DNA of 23,407 nucleotides from CAZNUM01 sp964539305 (GTDB lineage: Bacteria; Fidelibacterota; Marinisomatia; Marinisomatales; TCS55): positions 1-23,407 of the forward strand of contig CAZIIM010000030.1 of NCBI GenBank assembly GCA_964539305.1, given 5' to 3'. Positions within the stretch are counted from its first letter, which is position 1; every line of letters begins with the position of its first letter. The notes beneath the pieces were generated by a model. That model saw nothing but the letters and a program-made list of their open reading frames with translations. It did no database searches and was not told the DNA's origin. Below, piece after piece: positions 23,103 through 23,407 of the stretch. The translations under genes and the position numbers were made by a program.

Positions 23103-23158
23103 CATTACAGGACAAAGGCAGCCTTGATCTTTAACTATGTTTCTCTTGGTAGGCACCT

Positions 23159-23200
23159 TGAGCCTTACTGTCGTCCTGAGCCCTAATGTCACACTGAGCT
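23159..23200. repeat. Imperfect 18-base tandem repeat
   Basis: TGAGCCTTACTGTCGTCC at 23159-23176 is followed directly by TGAGCCCTAATGTCACAC at 23177-23194 (13 of 18 identical), then by TGAGCT, the start of a third unit. The CCTGAGC core is shared with the palindrome at 23345-23371. Confidence 0.55.
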
Positions 23201-23236
23201 TGACCCCGCCTGACCGGACGGGCAGGGAAGTGTGAC
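23188..23236. repeat. Long intergenic hairpin (degenerate palindromic repeat)
   Basis: GTCACACT (23188-23195) pairs perfectly with AGTGTGAC (23229-23236). The inner part holds CTTGACCCC and CGGGCAGGGAAG, which can pair in part. It looks like a diverged, expanded relative of the palindrome at 23345-23371: same GTCA...CTGAGC left arm, mirrored right arm. No T-run follows it. Confidence 0.55.
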
Positions 23237-23297
23237 CATACGTAAATTGGATAACCTAAATCATTTCCCCAAACACTGGCAATATAGCTTTCGACAC

Positions 23298-23314
23298 GAC
23301 CTTCTTCGAAGGTC
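23298..23314. repeat. Short palindrome GACCTTCTTCGAAGGTC
   Basis: Seven-base-pair perfect stem with a three-base loop, preceded by TTCGACAC. The TTCGAAGG core is related to the CGAAGGATGAC arm of the nearby repeat. It may be a remnant copy in the opposite orientation. Confidence 0.4.
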
Positions 23315-23344
23315 TACTCAGACCGGCAAGACCTAGGTTAATCT

Positions 23345-23371
23345 GTCATCCTGAGCCTGTCGAAGGATGAC
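23345..23371. repeat. Palindromic CCTGAGCCTGTCGAAGG intergenic repeat
   Basis: GTCATCCT (23345-23352) and AGGATGAC (23364-23371) form an 8-base-pair stem around GAGCCTGTCGA. This is the widespread intergenic repeat seen in many bacterial genomes as TCCTGAGCxTGTCGAAGGA (recalled, not searched). It is a dispersed, presumably non-autonomous REP-like element and is the best conserved of the copies at this end of the window. Confidence 0.75.
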
Positions 23372-23407
23372 CTAACGGGTACGGAAACGCAACCATGTGT
23401 ATTGAAA

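Larger units (their letters stand above)
23032..23407. other. Intergenic region without genes, rich in repeats
   Basis: This 376-base stretch upstream of the minus-strand operon has no open frame that resembles a protein. It holds the operon's ribosome binding site and candidate promoter (23038-23102), then from about 23159 the tandem and palindromic repeats listed separately. The remainder, including 23237-23297 and 23372-23407, shows nothing I can name. Confidence 0.6.

Noticed and set aside
23159..23371. CRISPR array
   Set aside because: Repeats are imperfect, contiguous or palindromic, with no regular unique spacers and no cas genes nearby.

Overview
The window looks like chromosomal DNA of a Gram-negative bacterium of the Fibrobacterota-Chlorobiota-Bacteroidota (FCB) side, possibly Neomarinimicrobiota, Calditrichota or a related uncultured lineage. 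This rests on a large secreted protein ending in a type IX secretion-type sorting module (NTPNPFNP... GVYLYRLEV), a CsgG-like protein with a CHASE2 cyclase and FecR protein, and class II DAHP synthase. The genus cannot be named from sequence alone. Base composition looks even (about half G+C by eye) and I see no phage, IS element, CRISPR array, tRNA or rRNA.

Layout. Bases 1-161 hold the 3' end of gcvP (glycine decarboxylase), too short for an ORF caller. mtaB (tRNA methylthiotransferase) faces it on the minus strand. At 1723-3841 are an alpha-oxoamine synthase resembling bacterial serine palmitoyltransferase and an SDR reductase, a plausible first two steps of sphingoid-base synthesis. A 273-base gap (3842-4114) then holds an extended -10 promoter, a 5' RNA hairpin and a strong intrinsic terminator, followed by the aromatic operon.

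The plus-strand operon 4115-11453 is tyrA - class II DAHP synthase - aroA - aroE - aroC - aroK - aroB - aroQ. It encodes all seven steps from erythrose-4-phosphate and PEP to chorismate plus the dehydrogenase of the tyrosine branch. Seven of eight genes are linked by overlapping start/stop codons or a 3-base gap, so the cell probably makes one transcript controlled at the leader attenuator. Chorismate mutase and prephenate dehydratase are not here.

The minus-strand cluster runs from 23031 to 11463 with nine genes tightly packed: CsgG-like protein; 1173-residue exported protein (c-type-heme-like domain, LamG-like domain, repeated beta modules, sorting tail); FecR-domain protein; CHASE2-adenylate cyclase; a class IV aminotransferase-fold protein that appears to lack its key PLP residues; a sulfotransferase-fold protein; ABC ATPase; ABC-2 permease; LolA-like periplasmic protein. 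The first four form an envelope/signalling group. The last three look like an export or lipid/lipoprotein-handling system. The two cytosolic enzymes in the middle resemble the two halves of a fused plant protein as I recall it. The two operons converge at 11453/11463.

The last 376 bases (23032-23407) contain no gene. They hold the promoter and ribosome binding site of the minus-strand cluster and a nest of palindromic and 18-base repeats. The points most worth attention are the attenuator-like leader of the aromatic operon, the degenerate class IV aminotransferase paired with a sulfotransferase, and the nine-gene surface/signalling cluster.
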